Source of the DNA: Mycolicibacterium nivoides
GTDB lineage: Bacteria > Actinomycetota > Actinomycetes > Mycobacteriales > Mycobacteriaceae
Direction of reading: 5' to 3'
Length of the DNA: 64,000 nt
Assembly (NCBI RefSeq): GCF_003855255.1
Contig: NZ_CP034072.1
Coordinates: forward strand, 6,428,753 to 6,492,752
Positions 17,728-26,256 of this stretch are shown piece after piece. The translations under genes were made by a program, and so were the position numbers. Each line of letters starts with the position of its first letter. Within the stretch, counting starts at the first letter, position 1. The notes below the pieces were generated by a model, which saw only the letters and a list, made by a program, of their open reading frames with translations, did no database searches and was not told the DNA's origin.

Positions 17728-18645
17728 CTATCTGCCGTGTGAGGCGAAGAACTGCGCGGAAGCATCCGAGGCGTCGAAGGCCCGGCTGGCCGCTCCGACG
17801 GACTGCACGGGAAGGATCTCGGGTACGCCCGGCCAGGTGTGCCCGCCGCCGTCGACCCGCATGAACACCACCGAAGTTCCCGCGGCACACCCGTCGGAGG
17901 CGATGCGGTGGGTTTCGGTACCGTCCCCGGTGCTGGGCAGCGCCTCGTCAGACGGAGCCGGGCAGCCGTTGATCTGGCGCCACCGGTCCACCATCGCCGG
18001 CCCGGACACCACGGTGCTCCCTCCGCCACGCCCCGTCATCGGTCCCCCGTCGAACGGCACGACGGGGTCGGCCGTCCCATATGTGGCGAGCACCGAAACA
18101 GGCCTCGACGGATTGCAGCCCACATTCGTCCCGAGCGTGCCGGCGACCGGGGCGATCGCGGCGAACAGGTCGGCGCGATCACACGCCAGCCGGTTGGCCA
18201 TGAACCCGCCCGCCGACAGGCCCGTGGCATACACGCGTCCTCTCGGGATGCCGTTCTCGGCCACCAGACGATCGACGAGGGTCGCGATGAACCCGACATC
18301 GTCGACCCCTTGACGGTCCGGCACCGAGGCGCCGCGGCCGTCAGCCCAGCTGTAATCGATGCCGTCGGGGTGCACCACGGCGAACCCATAGGCGTCTGCC
18401 ACCGCGTCGTAATGGGTGAGCGCCGCCTGGTCGGCTCCGGTCGCACCGGCGGCATGCAGGTTGACGACCAGCCCGGAGGGCGGGCCTCCGGCAGGTAGAT
18501 GGAGCCGATACGTACGCATCGTGCCGCCGTAGTCGATCTGCGCCGACGGTACGGGTACCGCCGACGCCGGCGCGGCCGTGAACCACGAGAGCACGACAAG
18601 TGCGGCGGATACCAGCGCTCTGAGACGTCCCGGCGTGAAAAGCAC
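17728..18645 (-). CDS. Secreted alpha/beta-hydrolase, polyhydroxybutyrate depolymerase/feruloyl esterase type
   Basis: A predicted exported esterase of about 305 residues. From GTG 18645 the sequence begins with a signal peptide (LRALVSAALVVLSWF, cleavage after APASA). The catalytic serine lies in GLSAGG (Ser144 in this numbering), within the LpqC/PHB-depolymerase family context (LVVNLHAAGATG, YATYGTADPVVPFDG-like oxyanion and Asp regions, and a late GGGHTWPG with the catalytic His). Upstream in-frame ATG 18744 would add a charged segment before the signal and is less likely. The substrate, polyester or aryl ester, is unknown. Confidence 0.82.
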   Translation of the reverse strand: MLFTPGRLRALVSAALVVLSWFTAAPASAVPVPSAQIDYGGTMRTYRLHLPAGGPPSGLVVNLHAAGATGADQAALTHYDAVADAYGFAVVHPDGIDYSWADGRGASVPDRQGVDDVGFIATLVDRLVAENGIPRGRVYATGLSAGGFMANRLACDRADLFAAIAPVAGTLGTNVGCNPSRPVSVLATYGTADPVVPFDGGPMTGRGGGSTVVSGPAMVDRWRQINGCPAPSDEALPSTGDGTETHRIASDGCAAGTSVVFMRVDGGGHTWPGVPEILPVQSVGAASRAFDASDASAQFFASHGR

Positions 18646-18859
18646 TGGCGCAGAGTAGGTATCACGGGCGAACTTTCGGGCAACGCCACGTGACCTACCG
18701 GAGAAGATCCCCCCGGCACCCGTCGTGATCCACTTCCATGTCATCCCCGGCCCCCACCGATTCGTCGTCCAGCAAACGAAGCCCCGACGCTACCCGTTCA
18801 CTGTGACGAGTGGGGCGAGATAACCCGATTCGACGACGACCGGCCAGGACGTCGACCGA

Positions 18860-19873
18860 TCAGATCGTCAAGACCATGCGGTAACGGGCCTGCCCGTGCT
18901 CCATCGCGGCATAGGCCTCTGCCGCTTCGTCGAGCGGGCGCTCTTCGATCAGGGCCCGGACCCCCGACAGCACCGCGAAATGCATCGTTTCCTCGACGTC
19001 GCGAGCGGTCCCCGAGGGATGCCCGGAGATGCTCAGCGCAGGCTGGATCAGTTGCACGGGGCTGATCGGCAACGGGTCCGCCGTCACGCCGATCGCCACC
19101 AGTTCGCCACGTGGCGCGAGCCCGCCCACGGTGTCGGCCATCGCCTGCGAGTTGCCCACCGTGGCCAGCACCACCGCCGCTCCGCCCAGGTCGCGCAGCG
19201 CGGCGCTGACGTCCCCGGCGGTCGAGTCGATGTAGTGCCTGGCCCCCAGCGATCGTGCGTCCGCCTCCTTGCCGCGGCCACGGGCGATCGCGACCGTCTC
19301 GAAGCCCATGGCGTGGGCGAACTGCAGACCGAGGTGTCCCAGGCCGCCGACACCGAGCACCGCGACCAGGTCACCCGGAAGTGCGCGGGTGTGGCGCAGC
19401 GCGTTGTACGTGGTCACCCCCGCACACCCCATCGGGGCGGCCTCGGCGAAGGAGAGTTCGTCGGGGATCCGGGCGAGCGCGTTGGCCGGCACCGTCACCG
19501 ATTCCGCATAGCCGCCCGGGTAGTGCAGGCTCGGAATCTGCCCCTTCTCACAATGAATGAACAGACCCTTACGGCACTGGATGCAGACCCCGCAGTGACC
19601 GCCGAACCAGCCGATCGCGACGCGGTCTCCAACCGCGAAATCGGTGACGCCCGCGCCGACTTCGGCAATGGTGCCCGCGATCTCGTGGCCGGGAGTCACC
19701 GGCCAGGCCATGCCCGGGAACCCGCCGTTGACGATGGCCTGATCGGTGCCGCAGACCCCGCATGCCGCCACAGCTACCCGGACCTGCCCTCGATCCGGTG
19801 AGAGCGTTTGGGCGTCAACAAGTTCCAGGGCACCGCCTGAAGACTGGACGTGAACAGCTCGATGTGTAGACAT
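18860..19873 (-). CDS. Zinc-dependent alcohol dehydrogenase
   Basis: A 337-residue medium-chain dehydrogenase. Catalytic zinc ligands are Cys38 (ACGVCGTD) and His63 (PGHE). The structural zinc site has Cys94, Cys97, Cys100 and Cys108. The NAD(P)-binding motif is VLGVGGLGHLG. The overall pattern fits the AdhA/AdhP group that oxidises primary alcohols with NAD. It is complete and has a GAGATCC-type sequence before ATG 19873. Neighbours give no clear pathway. Confidence 0.88.
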   Translation of the reverse strand: MSTHRAVHVQSSGGALELVDAQTLSPDRGQVRVAVAACGVCGTDQAIVNGGFPGMAWPVTPGHEIAGTIAEVGAGVTDFAVGDRVAIGWFGGHCGVCIQCRKGLFIHCEKGQIPSLHYPGGYAESVTVPANALARIPDELSFAEAAPMGCAGVTTYNALRHTRALPGDLVAVLGVGGLGHLGLQFAHAMGFETVAIARGRGKEADARSLGARHYIDSTAGDVSAALRDLGGAAVVLATVGNSQAMADTVGGLAPRGELVAIGVTADPLPISPVQLIQPALSISGHPSGTARDVEETMHFAVLSGVRALIEERPLDEAAEAYAAMEHGQARYRMVLTI

Positions 19874-19948
19874 GGAGATCCTTACCCTCGCCGTGGGTGT
19901 ACCAGGCCATCATCGACCGTTGACAGCCCACTTGGCCAGGGGCGGGTC

Positions 19949-20605
19949 TCAGCCGAGGATGAACGGGAGCTGCGCGGCCGTCTCGCCGAGACCGGCCTTC
20001 TCCGTATCGGTCGGTGCCCGCCGGCCCGTCCCCACCAGCAGAACGTCGCTGTCCGAGAATCCTGCCGGGAAATGGATACCCGCGATATCGCAGAGCATCA
20101 CTCGTGATCGGGCCAGCCCCGCGACGGGCGGTCCGGCCACGGCCGGCAGATGCGCGACGAGATCGAGGTGGTGCAACGTCCATTCGAGTACGTAGGCGTC
20201 GAGGTAGTCGCCGACGGTGAGGACCTGTTCCTTCGTGCTCACCAGCAGGCCCGGGTCGGCGAGAGCGGCCGCCCGTCCGGCAGCCGAACCCACGTCGTCC
20301 AGATGGAACGTGAGCAGGTCCGGATCCTCGTATGCGGCGGCCAACCGGACGGTCAACGCATCCAGCGGATCCTCACCGGTCGGAGGCGTGTCCGTCACCT
20401 CCCAATAGGTCAGCACGTTGCGGGTGGCTTGGGCATCGGCCGGGGTGGCCAGCGTGATCAACACATCCTGGGCATCAATGATGAGGTGGCACACCAGGTC
20501 TCGAACCAACCAGCCGGCACAGCCGGAGGGCTGCTCGAAGTCCTCCGGCTGCAGGTCGGCCACCGCCGCACGTAACGCCGACCACGAGTCCGAGAACTGG
20601 CTCAC
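19949..20605 (-). CDS. Maleylpyruvate isomerase N-terminal/DinB-like domain protein
   Basis: A 218-residue protein of the mycothiol-dependent maleylpyruvate isomerase/TIGR03083 superfamily. The N-terminal four-helix DinB-like fold has the expected opening (SWSALRAAVADLQPEDFEQPS) and GWLVRDLVCHLIIDAQDVL, where His is a metal ligand; a later EWTLHHLDLVAHLP gives the other His residues. Members are mycothiol S-transferases or related metal-dependent enzymes. The precise reaction is unknown. It begins next to the cyanase gene on the same strand. Confidence 0.78.
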   Translation of the reverse strand: MSQFSDSWSALRAAVADLQPEDFEQPSGCAGWLVRDLVCHLIIDAQDVLITLATPADAQATRNVLTYWEVTDTPPTGEDPLDALTVRLAAAYEDPDLLTFHLDDVGSAAGRAAALADPGLLVSTKEQVLTVGDYLDAYVLEWTLHHLDLVAHLPAVAGPPVAGLARSRVMLCDIAGIHFPAGFSDSDVLLVGTGRRAPTDTEKAGLGETAAQLPFILG

Positions 20606-20627
20606 GTCTGCAAGCTAGCAGCGCGCA

Positions 20628-21083
20628 CTACTCTTCCGCGGCAGTCCAGTCGTAAGGCAGGAACTTGCCGTCGAACGTCACCACCACCCGGTCACCGGCA
20701 GGGTGCGATTTGCGCTGCACGTCGATGCTGAAGTTGATGGCGCTCATGATGCCGTCACCGAACTGTTCGTGGATGAGTTCCTTGAGCGCGCCGCCGTAGA
20801 CCTGGAGCGCCTCGTAGAAACGGTAGATGGTGGGATCGGTGGGCACAGCCGTCGGCAGTCCACCGCGCATCGGCACGGCCGCCAGCACCGGAATCGCCGA
20901 CTCGTCCAATCCGAGCAGTTCCACGATGATCTTGCCGGACTCGACCGGGACCGGATGCTGCCCCAGCAGCGCAGACACCGTCCACACCACGGGCTTGTCG
21001 ATGGCATCGGCCAACTGCTGCCAGGTCAGGCCCTTCGTCAGGCGGGCTTCCACGATCGCGGCGGTGATCTCGTCTCTGCTCAT
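20628..21083 (-). CDS. cynS: Cyanate hydratase (cyanase)
   Basis: A 151-residue enzyme that converts cyanate and bicarbonate to ammonia and carbon dioxide. The N-terminal helical domain resembles a DNA-binding fold; the C-terminal domain carries the active-site residues Arg88, Glu91 and Ser114, corresponding to Arg96, Glu99 and Ser122 of the E. coli enzyme (IYRFYEALQVYGGALKEL, FGDGIMSAINF). I chose ATG 21083 (MSRDEIT); an in-frame ATG four codons upstream is possible. No carbonic anhydrase or cyanate transporter gene lies beside it, so it is not in a classical cynTSX operon. Confidence 0.95.
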   Translation of the reverse strand: MSRDEITAAIVEARLTKGLTWQQLADAIDKPVVWTVSALLGQHPVPVESGKIIVELLGLDESAIPVLAAVPMRGGLPTAVPTDPTIYRFYEALQVYGGALKELIHEQFGDGIMSAINFSIDVQRKSHPAGDRVVVTFDGKFLPYDWTAAEE

Positions 21084-21110
21084 ACCCAGCAGCATGCCTG
21101 CGGCGGGTGG

Positions 21111-22976
21111 TCACCGCACGCCCAATGTGCCCTCCAGATACTCACCGCGACAGGCCACCCGGGCCAGCTTGCCGCTGGTGGTCCGCGGGATCGCACCCGC
21201 CGGAAGGAACCGCAGATCCGCCACTGTCAGTCCGTGCCGGTCTGCCACCGCGGCGCGGATGGCCTCGACCGCCTCCTGGGGGTCGGCGCGGTTGGTGCCT
21301 GCCGCGCGTTCGGCGATCACCACCAGCCCGGCGCCGTCACCGTCGGCAGCGGGCCCGGGGGCCGCCACGGCGAATGCCGTGACGTAGCCGCGCCGGACCA
21401 GCGGCGAGGCGTCCGCCACCGTGGCCTCGATGTCCTGTGGGTAGTGGCTGCGACCGTCGATCCGCACCAGGTCGGCCATCCGCCCGGTCACATAGAACTG
21501 CCCTTCGAAATACACCCCGAGATCGCCGGTGCGCAGCCAGGTGACGTTTTCGGGGAGCCCCTCGGCGTGACTGCCCGAGCCAAGGCGCGAGTGCAGCGAG
21601 ACCCCGAATGTCTTGCGCGTCTCCCCGGGGCGGCCCCAATAGCCCCGACCGATGTTGTTGCCGTGCAACCAGATCTCCCCGACCTCGCCATCGGGTACTT
21701 CCTCGGAGAGCACGTCGGCAGTCGCGGCGTCGACGATCACCGCCCACAAGCTGCGGGCCGGATGGCCACACGACACATGCGCGACGGCGCCCTCGGCGTG
21801 CGCGTCGACGCGGACCGCTCGCCCGACGGCGAGTTGCTCGCGGTCGAAGTACACCACTGACGCCTGTTCGGCCGGAGCGATTGTCGAGATCAGCAGCGTC
21901 GCCTCGGCGATGCCGTACGACGGTTTGAACGCGGTCGGCGGCAGGCCGTACGGCGCGAACACCTCGTTGAACGCCGTCATCACCTCGGGGACCACCGGCT
22001 CGGAACCGATGATGAGCACCACATTGCTCAGATCGATGTCCTCCCCCGCTGCGGGCACGCCGCGCTGTGCGGTCCACTCGTAGGCGAAATTCGGTGCGGC
22101 CGTGATGACGCGGCCGTGCTTCGAGGCGTCCGACATCGCCTGGACCCACCGCTGGGGGCGACGGATGAACGCCGTCGGCGACATCAGTGTCGAGTGCCCG
22201 CCATACACAGCGGGAAACCCGATCATGGACAGGCCCATATCGTGATAGAGCGGTAACCAGCTGAGGCCGTGGGTGTTTCGGTTCAGCAGATCGATGGACA
22301 GGATCATCTGCAGCAGGTTGGTGCCGACCGCACGATGGGTGATCTCCACTCCGACCGGCGGACGCGTCGACCCCGAGGTGTACTGAAGGTGGGAGATGTC
22401 GTCGGGATCGACCGGGATCGGGGTGAAACCGTCCCCCTCGGAACCGGGCACCTTGTCGATGAGCTCGACCCGGGGGCGCACGGACTCCGGCATCTTCGCC
22501 AGGAACTCCTGCACCGCGGCATCGGCTGCGGCGGTGGTGAGCACTGTGGTCGGTCGGGAATCGAGCAGCGCGGTCTCGAGTCGTTCGGCGTGGCCCTGCA
22601 GTTCCGGCGCGAACAGCGGCACCGCGATGTTCCCGGCCTTGATCGCCGCGAAGAAGCCGACGACATAGTCGAGACCCTGTGGCGCGAGGACGGCGACGCG
22701 GTCACCGCGCGCGGCGACCTGCTGCAGCCGCGCAGAGACGGCACGGAGCCGCACGCCCAGCTGCGTCCAGGTCAGCTCGACGACCTCGTCCTCGGCGTGG
22801 CTGTGGTCCAGGTAGCGGTAGGCGACCAGATCGCCGACATGAGCGATGTTGCGGTCGATGAGCGATATCAGGGTCGTCCCCGGAGGCAGCACGATGCCGC
22901 CGGCCTCGTCGAGGCAGTCCTCGATGCGAAGCAGGCCCGCCGGGGCCTCGTATTGAACCTGGGTGCCGCTGTCCAT
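21111..22976 (-). CDS. Fatty-acyl-AMP ligase (FAAL), FadD32-like
   Basis: A 621-residue adenylate-forming enzyme. The ATP-binding P-loop is LQYTSGSTRPPVGV, and GLSWLPLYHDMGL and SYGIAEATLLI are typical of the family. A long FAAL-type hinge is present (WLRTGDLGVYFEGQFYVTGR). The final lysine motif TTSGKLAR is intact. FAALs activate fatty acids as acyl adenylates for transfer to polyketide synthases rather than to CoA. No polyketide synthase or acyl carrier protein gene lies nearby, so its acceptor is unknown. It sits 15 bases after the SRPBCC gene stop region on the same strand and 27 bases before the cyanase gene. Confidence 0.88.
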   Translation of the reverse strand: MDSGTQVQYEAPAGLLRIEDCLDEAGGIVLPPGTTLISLIDRNIAHVGDLVAYRYLDHSHAEDEVVELTWTQLGVRLRAVSARLQQVAARGDRVAVLAPQGLDYVVGFFAAIKAGNIAVPLFAPELQGHAERLETALLDSRPTTVLTTAAADAAVQEFLAKMPESVRPRVELIDKVPGSEGDGFTPIPVDPDDISHLQYTSGSTRPPVGVEITHRAVGTNLLQMILSIDLLNRNTHGLSWLPLYHDMGLSMIGFPAVYGGHSTLMSPTAFIRRPQRWVQAMSDASKHGRVITAAPNFAYEWTAQRGVPAAGEDIDLSNVVLIIGSEPVVPEVMTAFNEVFAPYGLPPTAFKPSYGIAEATLLISTIAPAEQASVVYFDREQLAVGRAVRVDAHAEGAVAHVSCGHPARSLWAVIVDAATADVLSEEVPDGEVGEIWLHGNNIGRGYWGRPGETRKTFGVSLHSRLGSGSHAEGLPENVTWLRTGDLGVYFEGQFYVTGRMADLVRIDGRSHYPQDIEATVADASPLVRRGYVTAFAVAAPGPAADGDGAGLVVIAERAAGTNRADPQEAVEAIRAAVADRHGLTVADLRFLPAGAIPRTTSGKLARVACRGEYLEGTLGVR

Positions 22977-22985
22977 GACCGCAGT

Positions 22986-23429
22986 CTAGGTCGCGGCTCC
23001 CTCGAGGAGGGTTGCCAGCTGCTCGAACGTGAGGATCCATCCGCTGTGGAAACTGTCGAATTCCTCTGGCGGCAAAAGGGAATGCTCGATCGACATCATC
23101 GTCTGCCCGTCGCCGGCCGGCTCGAATTCGACGTTGACGATGCTGACCACGGTCGGGTCGATCCAGTTCGAGTTGCTCCAGGTGAAGCGCAGCACGCGGG
23201 GCCGCTCGATGGCCAGGAACTGCCCGGTGATCAGTACGCTCGTGCCGGAATCATCGACGTCGAACCGAACGATCCCGCCCACCCGGGGTTCCACCGACAC
23301 CTCGACGCAGTGAACCGGGCGCGGGCACATCCACTCCCGCAGCGACTCCGGGTCGAGCCACTGGTCGAACACCACATCGGGGGTCGCGGGCATCAGTCGT
23401 CGCACGCGGACCGTCGGCGCGTCGGTCAT
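22986..23429 (-). CDS. SRPBCC/AHSA1 (START-like) domain protein
   Basis: A 147-residue single-domain protein of the activator-of-Hsp90-ATPase-like/START superfamily. It contains FDQWLDPESLREWM, GGIVRFDVDD and the closing HSGWILTFEQLATLL helix. Such proteins bind small hydrophobic ligands and commonly follow an ArsR regulator. The start ATG 23429 overlaps the stop of the ArsR gene as ATGA, so the two are translationally coupled. The ligand is unknown. Confidence 0.88.
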   Translation of the reverse strand: MTDAPTVRVRRLMPATPDVVFDQWLDPESLREWMCPRPVHCVEVSVEPRVGGIVRFDVDDSGTSVLITGQFLAIERPRVLRFTWSNSNWIDPTVVSIVNVEFEPAGDGQTMMSIEHSLLPPEEFDSFHSGWILTFEQLATLLEGAAT

Positions 23430-23758
23430 CGGGAATCCGCCTGACGCCGTAACCGTGCGGCCAGCGCATCTGCCCGGCTCGACCAGAAATCGGTCTGCTC
23501 GCTCATCCACTGCTGGGCCATCGTCAACCCGTCCTGCCTGAGAGACACCCAGTGCTCGCGACCACGGACTTCGCGCTGCACCAGGCCGGCGGCTTCGAGG
23601 ACCCCGATGTGACGCGAGACGCCGGCGAAGGTCATGGGCAACGGTGCGGCCAGGTCGCTGATGCGGGCGTCGCCTTCCCTCAGAGCCTCCAGCAGCCGCC
23701 GCCGGGTCGAATCGGCCAGGGCCGAATATGCGCGGTCCAGAACTTGATCTTCAACCAC
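23426..23758 (-). CDS. ArsR-family transcriptional regulator
   Basis: A 110-residue winged-helix repressor type protein. The recognition region is ADSTRRRLLEAL, ISDLAAPLPMTFAGVSRHIGVLEAAGLV with the wing EVRGREHWVSL. It lacks the ELCVC metal-binding motif, so it is not a metal sensor of the ArsR/SmtB kind. It belongs to the group paired with SRPBCC proteins. It is divergent from the DUF899 gene, and an 11-base palindrome lies in the space between them. Confidence 0.88.
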   Translation of the reverse strand: MVEDQVLDRAYSALADSTRRRLLEALREGDARISDLAAPLPMTFAGVSRHIGVLEAAGLVQREVRGREHWVSLRQDGLTMAQQWMSEQTDFWSSRADALAARLRRQADSR

Positions 23759-23806
23759 CTTGTTGACTATAGCCGCGGGTCGTGGTTCCCTCGAGAAAGG
23801 TTATTC

Positions 23807-23817
23807 AACTGAGTTGT
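23807..23817. promoter_or_regulatory. Palindrome in the ArsR/DUF899 divergent promoter region
   Basis: CAACTGAGTTG is a perfect inverted repeat around a central G, 48 bases upstream of the arsR start and 45 bases upstream of the DUF899 GTG. ArsR-family repressors bind such short dyads, so this is the best operator candidate for both genes. Inference only. Confidence 0.45.
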
Positions 23818-23862
23818 TTAACGTTGGATGAGCGCCGCAAGGGACCGACGACGGGAGTCACC

Positions 23863-24633
23863 GTGAAGAATCCACCGATCGTGCCGGCAGCGGAATGGCA
23901 GGCCGCACTCGACGAAATGCTGGTCAAGGAAAAAGAATTCACCCGCGCACGCGACCGGCTCGCGGCGCTGCGCCGGCGCATGCCATGGACGCCGGTGAGC
24001 AAGGACTACGAGTTCGAAGGACCCGACGGCAAGGCCACCCTGCTCGACCTGTTCGCCGGGCGCCGGCAGCTGATCGTGTACCGCGCCTTCCTCGATCCCG
24101 GTGTGCACGGCTGGCCGGAGCACGGTTGTGTCGGCTGTTCGTTGATGGCCGACCACATCGGCAACCTGGCCCACCTCAACGCCCGCGACACCACATTCGT
24201 CTACGCCTCCCGCGGGTCGCAGGCCGACATCGCCCGGATCAAGGCGCGTATGGGGTGGAGCCACCCCTGGTACACCATGGTCCCCCGGGCCGGCGCAGAG
24301 TTCGACGTGGACTTCGGCGTCGATGAATGGCACGGCACCAATGCCTTCATTCGTGACGGTGACCAGGTCTTCCGCACCTACTTCATCAACGACCGGGGCG
24401 ACGAGGCGTTCGTCAACACCTGGAACCTCCTGGACATGACCGCGCTCGGCCGTCAGGAGAGCTGGGAGGACTCGCCGCCGGGCTACCCGCAGACCAAGCC
24501 TTACGAGTGGTGGTCCTGGCACGACACCTACGTCGAGCATCAGCCGTCACGGTGGTTCGGTGACCCGGATCCCGACAACCCCCACGATCCGCGCCCGCCA
24601 CGCGATGACTGCGCCGCCTGCGGGAGCAACTGA
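23863..24633 (+). CDS. DUF899 family thioredoxin-like protein
   Basis: A 256-residue protein of the DUF899 family, which has a thioredoxin-like fold. It shows the N-terminal KEKEFTRARDRLAALRRRMPW, the central YEFEGPDGKATLLDLFAGRRQLIVY and HGCVGCSLMADHI, and the C-terminal WWSWHDTY. The cysteine pair CVGC could be redox active. GTG 23863 (VKNPPIVPAAEW) is chosen because GGGAG stands seven bases before it. Proteins of this family are often encoded next to ArsR and AHSA1 genes, as here, but their reaction is not known. Confidence 0.85.
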   Translation: MKNPPIVPAAEWQAALDEMLVKEKEFTRARDRLAALRRRMPWTPVSKDYEFEGPDGKATLLDLFAGRRQLIVYRAFLDPGVHGWPEHGCVGCSLMADHIGNLAHLNARDTTFVYASRGSQADIARIKARMGWSHPWYTMVPRAGAEFDVDFGVDEWHGTNAFIRDGDQVFRTYFINDRGDEAFVNTWNLLDMTALGRQESWEDSPPGYPQTKPYEWWSWHDTYVEHQPSRWFGDPDPDNPHDPRPPRDDCAACGSN

Positions 24634-24678
24634 CCCACCGCGGGCAGAGCCGCGGCACTCATTGGAGAAGATGGGCGG

Positions 24679-26256
24679 GTGACGCAATCTCCGCTGACCG
24701 TCCCCGCTCTGCTACGGAACAGTGTCGCCGAGTTCGGTGAATCCGTCTACCTGGTCACCCCCACCGAACGGCTGACCTACCTCGACGCCGACCGACGGTC
24801 CGCGCGCCTGGCGCGGTGGCTACTGCACCAAGGGGTCGGCAAGGGCAGTCGCGTCGGCCTGTTCTTCCCCAACGGCGCCGAGTGGGTCACCTGGTGGCTC
24901 GCGGTGTCGCGGATCGGCGCGGTGGCCGTGCCCCTGAGCACGCTGTACACACCCGCCGAGATCGCAAAGGTGTTGCGCCTGGCCGACATCGGGCTGCTCA
25001 TCGGTCCCAGCACGGTGCTGAACATCGATGTCGCCGAACGGTTGGAGGCAGCACTGCCCGAACTGGCGGAACACTCCACGAGCCGGCTGGCCCTGAGCGC
25101 CGCCCCCTATCTGCGCCGCATCGCGCTGACCGGCGCCGACGATCGGGCGTGGGCGTCACGCGGATGCGACGAGGGCGCCGACGAGGTGCCGGTCGAGATC
25201 CTGGCCGCCGCCGAAGCCGAGGTCTCCCCCGCCGACCTCGCCATCATGGTGCACACGTCCGGGTCCACCGCCGATCCCAAAGGCGTCCTGCACACCCATG
25301 GGACGCTCGTGCGTCAGACCTCGACCTGGCCTGCCGCCATCCGGGCGGTCACCGGGTCACAGGACCGGTCCCGGATCCTGTGCGCCATGCCGTTCTTCTG
25401 GATCGGCGGACTGCTCGCGGTGACCGGTGCCCTGCACGAACCCGTCACCCTGGTGGTCATGCCGAAACTGGATCCGGAAACCGCGCTGGACCTGGCTGAG
25501 CGGGAACACATCACCGGGATCGTGGGCTGGCCGGCGTTCACCCAGCGGTTGCGCGACCATCCGTCGTTCGCCGACCGCGACCTGAGCAGCGCACCGATGC
25601 TGCGCGACGGCCCGCTGGACATCGCCATGACCGATGTGCCCGACGGATTTCCGGTGCACCGCACCATGTCCGAGACCGCAGGCGGCTTCGTCTTCACCGA
25701 CATGGCCATCGTCGACGAGCACGGCTCCCCGGTCCCATCCGGGGAGACCGGCGAACTCCTGGTCCGCGGCATCGGGGTCATGGCCGGGTACAACAAGCGC
25801 GAACGGTCGGACACCTTCGACGCCGACGGTTGGTACCACACCGGCGACAAGGTGTACCGGCGCGACGGCGATCCCCGCCTGTTCTATGTCGGGCGCACCA
25901 CCGATCTGATCAAGGCCGCCGGGGCCAATGTCTCCCCGCTGGAAGTCGAGGCCGTCATCGCCGCGTCTGCCGACGTAGCGCAGTGTGTGGTCGTCGGCGT
26001 CGACGATCCGCGACGCGGCGAGGAGGTCTGCGCGGTCCTGGTACCCACCGCGGATCTCGACCTGAGAGCCCTGGCCGCCTACGCTCGGGAACAATTGTCC
26101 GCCTACAAGGTGCCGACCCGGTGGGCGCTGGCCACCGGTGACCGGATACCGACCCTGTCCAGCGGGAAGTTCGACCGGAAAGCCCTGCGGCAGTTGATCA
26201 TCGACGAAGAGATCGAGACGGTACGCCTGCAGCCGGCGCACCCACCCGCAAGCTGA
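24679..26256 (+). CDS. Acyl-CoA synthetase (AMP-forming), FadD type
   Basis: A 525-residue class I adenylate-forming enzyme starting at GTG 24679. It has the phosphate-binding motif HTSGSTADPKG, the adenine region (MSETAGGF), the hinge GWYHTGDKVYRRDG and the C-terminal catalytic Lys in LSSGKFDRKALR. This predicts formation of acyl-CoA from a carboxylic acid, ATP and CoA. The chain length or aromatic nature of the substrate is unknown. The gene is convergent with and immediately adjacent to a cytochrome P450 gene. Confidence 0.87.
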   Translation: MTQSPLTVPALLRNSVAEFGESVYLVTPTERLTYLDADRRSARLARWLLHQGVGKGSRVGLFFPNGAEWVTWWLAVSRIGAVAVPLSTLYTPAEIAKVLRLADIGLLIGPSTVLNIDVAERLEAALPELAEHSTSRLALSAAPYLRRIALTGADDRAWASRGCDEGADEVPVEILAAAEAEVSPADLAIMVHTSGSTADPKGVLHTHGTLVRQTSTWPAAIRAVTGSQDRSRILCAMPFFWIGGLLAVTGALHEPVTLVVMPKLDPETALDLAEREHITGIVGWPAFTQRLRDHPSFADRDLSSAPMLRDGPLDIAMTDVPDGFPVHRTMSETAGGFVFTDMAIVDEHGSPVPSGETGELLVRGIGVMAGYNKRERSDTFDADGWYHTGDKVYRRDGDPRLFYVGRTTDLIKAAGANVSPLEVEAVIAASADVAQCVVVGVDDPRRGEEVCAVLVPTADLDLRALAAYAREQLSAYKVPTRWALATGDRIPTLSSGKFDRKALRQLIIDEEIETVRLQPAHPPAS

